NCBI GenBank assembly: GCA_934635515.1
Contig: CAKTZK010000085.1
Coordinates: forward strand, 1-5,990
DNA: 5,990 bases
Direction: 5' to 3'
DNA from: an uncultured Oscillospiraceae bacterium
GTDB lineage: Bacteria > Bacillota_A > Clostridia > Oscillospirales > Oscillospiraceae
In this document: piece by piece, positions 5,166-5,990 of the stretch
How the letters are laid out: the number at the start of each line of letters is the position of its first letter
Position numbering within the stretch: position 1 is the first letter of the stretch
Translations under genes and position numbers: made by a program
The notes under the pieces: model-generated
Database searches by the model: none
What the model saw: the letters and a program-made list of their open reading frames with translations, nothing else
What the model was told of the DNA's origin: nothing

Positions 5166-5201
5166 CTTCGGGGCACCATCCGTAAGGAAGGTGCCCCGGG
5201 G
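5166..5201 (-). terminator. Hairpin downstream of the recombinase gene, possible terminator
   Basis: CTTCGGGGCACC (5166-5177) pairs with GGTGCCCCGGGG (5190-5201), 12 bp including two G-T wobbles; a further TCC/GGA stem inside leaves a GTAA loop. Read on the minus strand it lies 54 nt past the recombinase stop, and GTTCTTATTT follows some 12 nt later. The U-rich stretch is weak and distant, so it may be a structural end of the element instead. Confidence 0.35.
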
Positions 5202-5234
5202 CGGCTCTTGTATCTCAGTTTAATCAGTTCTTGG

Positions 5235-5272
5235 AAACGGTGTAACCCTTGTGGTTATGCCGTTTTCTCTTT
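5235..5272 (+). terminator. Intrinsic terminator-like hairpin spanning the recombinase stop codon
   Basis: AAACGGTGTAACC (5235-5247) pairs with GGTTATGCCGTTT (5253-5265) over CTTGT, 13 bp with two G-T wobbles. On the plus strand the stem runs into CCGTTTTCTCTTTG, a good U-tract for transcripts coming from the left. On the minus strand it is preceded by an A-rich tract but followed only by GTTTCC, so termination of the recombinase mRNA would be weaker. The recombinase TAA (5257-5255) lies within the stem. Confidence 0.5.
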
Positions 5273-5990
5273 GTTACGCTCTGCGAGGTGCTGCTGGAAG
5301 GCTTCTTCCATCTCCTCCGGGATCAACTCGTGGAGGATACCCACGCCGCTGTAATAGATGTCCAAAAGCTGCACCCGTTTGCCGTCAAGATATCTGGGCG
5401 CATACACCACGATTTTGTCCACGAACTCGTGGATCAGTTCCGGCGTCAGCGCTTTCAGCTCCGTGATTTGTTTCACCTTCTGAATGAACCGCTGCAAGCT
5501 CTCGGTTTTATCCGTTTCGGTTTCCAGATAGGCCTGCATCTCCGGAACAGCGGATTTCAGCGTTTTCTGTTCCTCCTCATAGGACGGGGACAAGGTGGCG
5601 TAGCGCTCGTCAGATAGCTTTCCGCTGGCGTTGTCCTCGTAGATTTTCTGAATCAAGGCATCAATCTCCGCAATGCGTTTCTTCGCCTTGCTCAACTCCC
5701 GGCGCTTGGCGGCAAGCTGCTTTTTCTTGTCCTCCGTGTAACAGTCCATCTGCTTGCGGGCAAATTCTTTTTCAAATGCCTGTACATTCAGCAGGATACG
5801 CTGCATACTCTCCAGAACGATTTGCTCCACCACTTTCTCACGGATATAGTGGGCAGAACAAACCTCGGAGTTTTTGCGGTAGGAGGAGCAGAAGAAATAG
5901 GCTTGCTCCCGCTTATAGTTGCCTGTGACGCTGTAATACAGCTTCTCTCCGCAATCGGCGCAGTAGAGCAGGCTCGAAAAGGGACTGACG
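5255..5990 (-). CDS. Large serine recombinase, C-terminal part (partial, continues beyond the window)
   Basis: The frame is open from the stop at 5255 to the right edge (first full codon at 5989), giving the last 244 residues of what is normally a protein of about 500-550 aa. A recombinase zinc beta-ribbon is visible: YCADC (C10, C13), FFCSSY (C34) and EVCSAHYI (C44), numbering from the edge. It is followed by a charged coiled coil at about 88-119 (including SKAKKRIAEIDALIQKIYED) and a C-terminal segment, PELIHEFVDKIVVYAPR..., with a DGKRV...DIYYSGVGI core like the DUF4368 tail of Bacillota transposon and ICE recombinases. The catalytic N-terminal resolvase domain lies outside the window. A GTG inside the frame at 5833 is not the start, because the zinc ribbon is encoded upstream of it. 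The gene is visibly less GC-rich than the left-hand operon, in keeping with a mobile element. Confidence 0.88.
   Translation of the reverse strand, partial: VSPFSSLLYCADCGEKLYYSVTGNYKREQAYFFCSSYRKNSEVCSAHYIREKVVEQIVLESMQRILLNVQAFEKEFARKQMDCYTEDKKKQLAAKRRELSKAKKRIAEIDALIQKIYEDNASGKLSDERYATLSPSYEEEQKTLKSAVPEMQAYLETETDKTESLQRFIQKVKQITELKALTPELIHEFVDKIVVYAPRYLDGKRVQLLDIYYSGVGILHELIPEEMEEAFQQHLAERNKEKTA

Noticed and set aside
5118..5617. Plus-strand frames of 78, 71 and 122 codons opposite the recombinase end
   Set aside because: They are antisense to a well-supported recombinase C-terminus and cross the terminator-like hairpin.

Overview
The window looks like a piece of the chromosome of a high-GC Clostridia bacterium, probably a gut Oscillospiraceae-type genome (the Flavonifractor / Lawsonibacter / Dysosmobacter kind). 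This rests on GC-rich genes with strong AGGAG-type ribosome binding sites, a serine recombinase with a zinc ribbon and coiled-coil tail typical of Bacillota mobile elements, and dense palindromic intergenic repeats of a style I associate with these genomes. The taxonomic call is an inference from style, not from a marker gene.

Layout. On the minus strand at the left (23-1051) is a YeiH-family membrane protein, a putative sulfate exporter, with its own sigma-A-like promoter. A 187-bp divergent intergenic region (1052-1238) separates it from a plus-strand, tightly packed four-gene operon (1239-4266). The operon encodes an RNase Z-like metallo-beta-lactamase-fold hydrolase, a flavodoxin-fold FMN oxidoreductase of the azoreductase / quinone-reductase type, an HD-domain phosphohydrolase of the YfbR/HDDC2 type, and a two-domain protein that joins an unassigned N-terminal domain (faintly acetoacetate decarboxylase-like) to a zinc cytidine/cytosine-deaminase-fold domain. 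Spacing is 22 nt, then an 11-nt overlap, then an ATGA overlap, so the four proteins are almost certainly made together. A nucleotidase, a base or nucleoside deaminase, a flavin reductase and a metallohydrolase would fit a nucleotide or modified-base processing route, but the substrate is not visible in the sequence.

From 4267 to 5254 there is nearly 1 kb without a convincing gene. It is made of repeats: two arrays (4274-4464 and 4981-5144), each built from two short hairpin modules followed by a CATTG...CAAT module; a tandem pair of a second repeat type (4472-4569); and a run of four strong perfect or near-perfect hairpins (4600-4826). Stems of the array hairpins differ in sequence but stay self-complementary around a near-constant CCCT/CCCA loop. 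This is the most interesting non-coding signal here.

At the right edge (5255 to beyond 5990, minus strand) is the C-terminal 244 residues of a large serine recombinase, visibly less GC-rich than the left-hand genes. It points to a mobile element that extends to the right, with one end probably just downstream of the recombinase stop, inside or beside the repeat zone.
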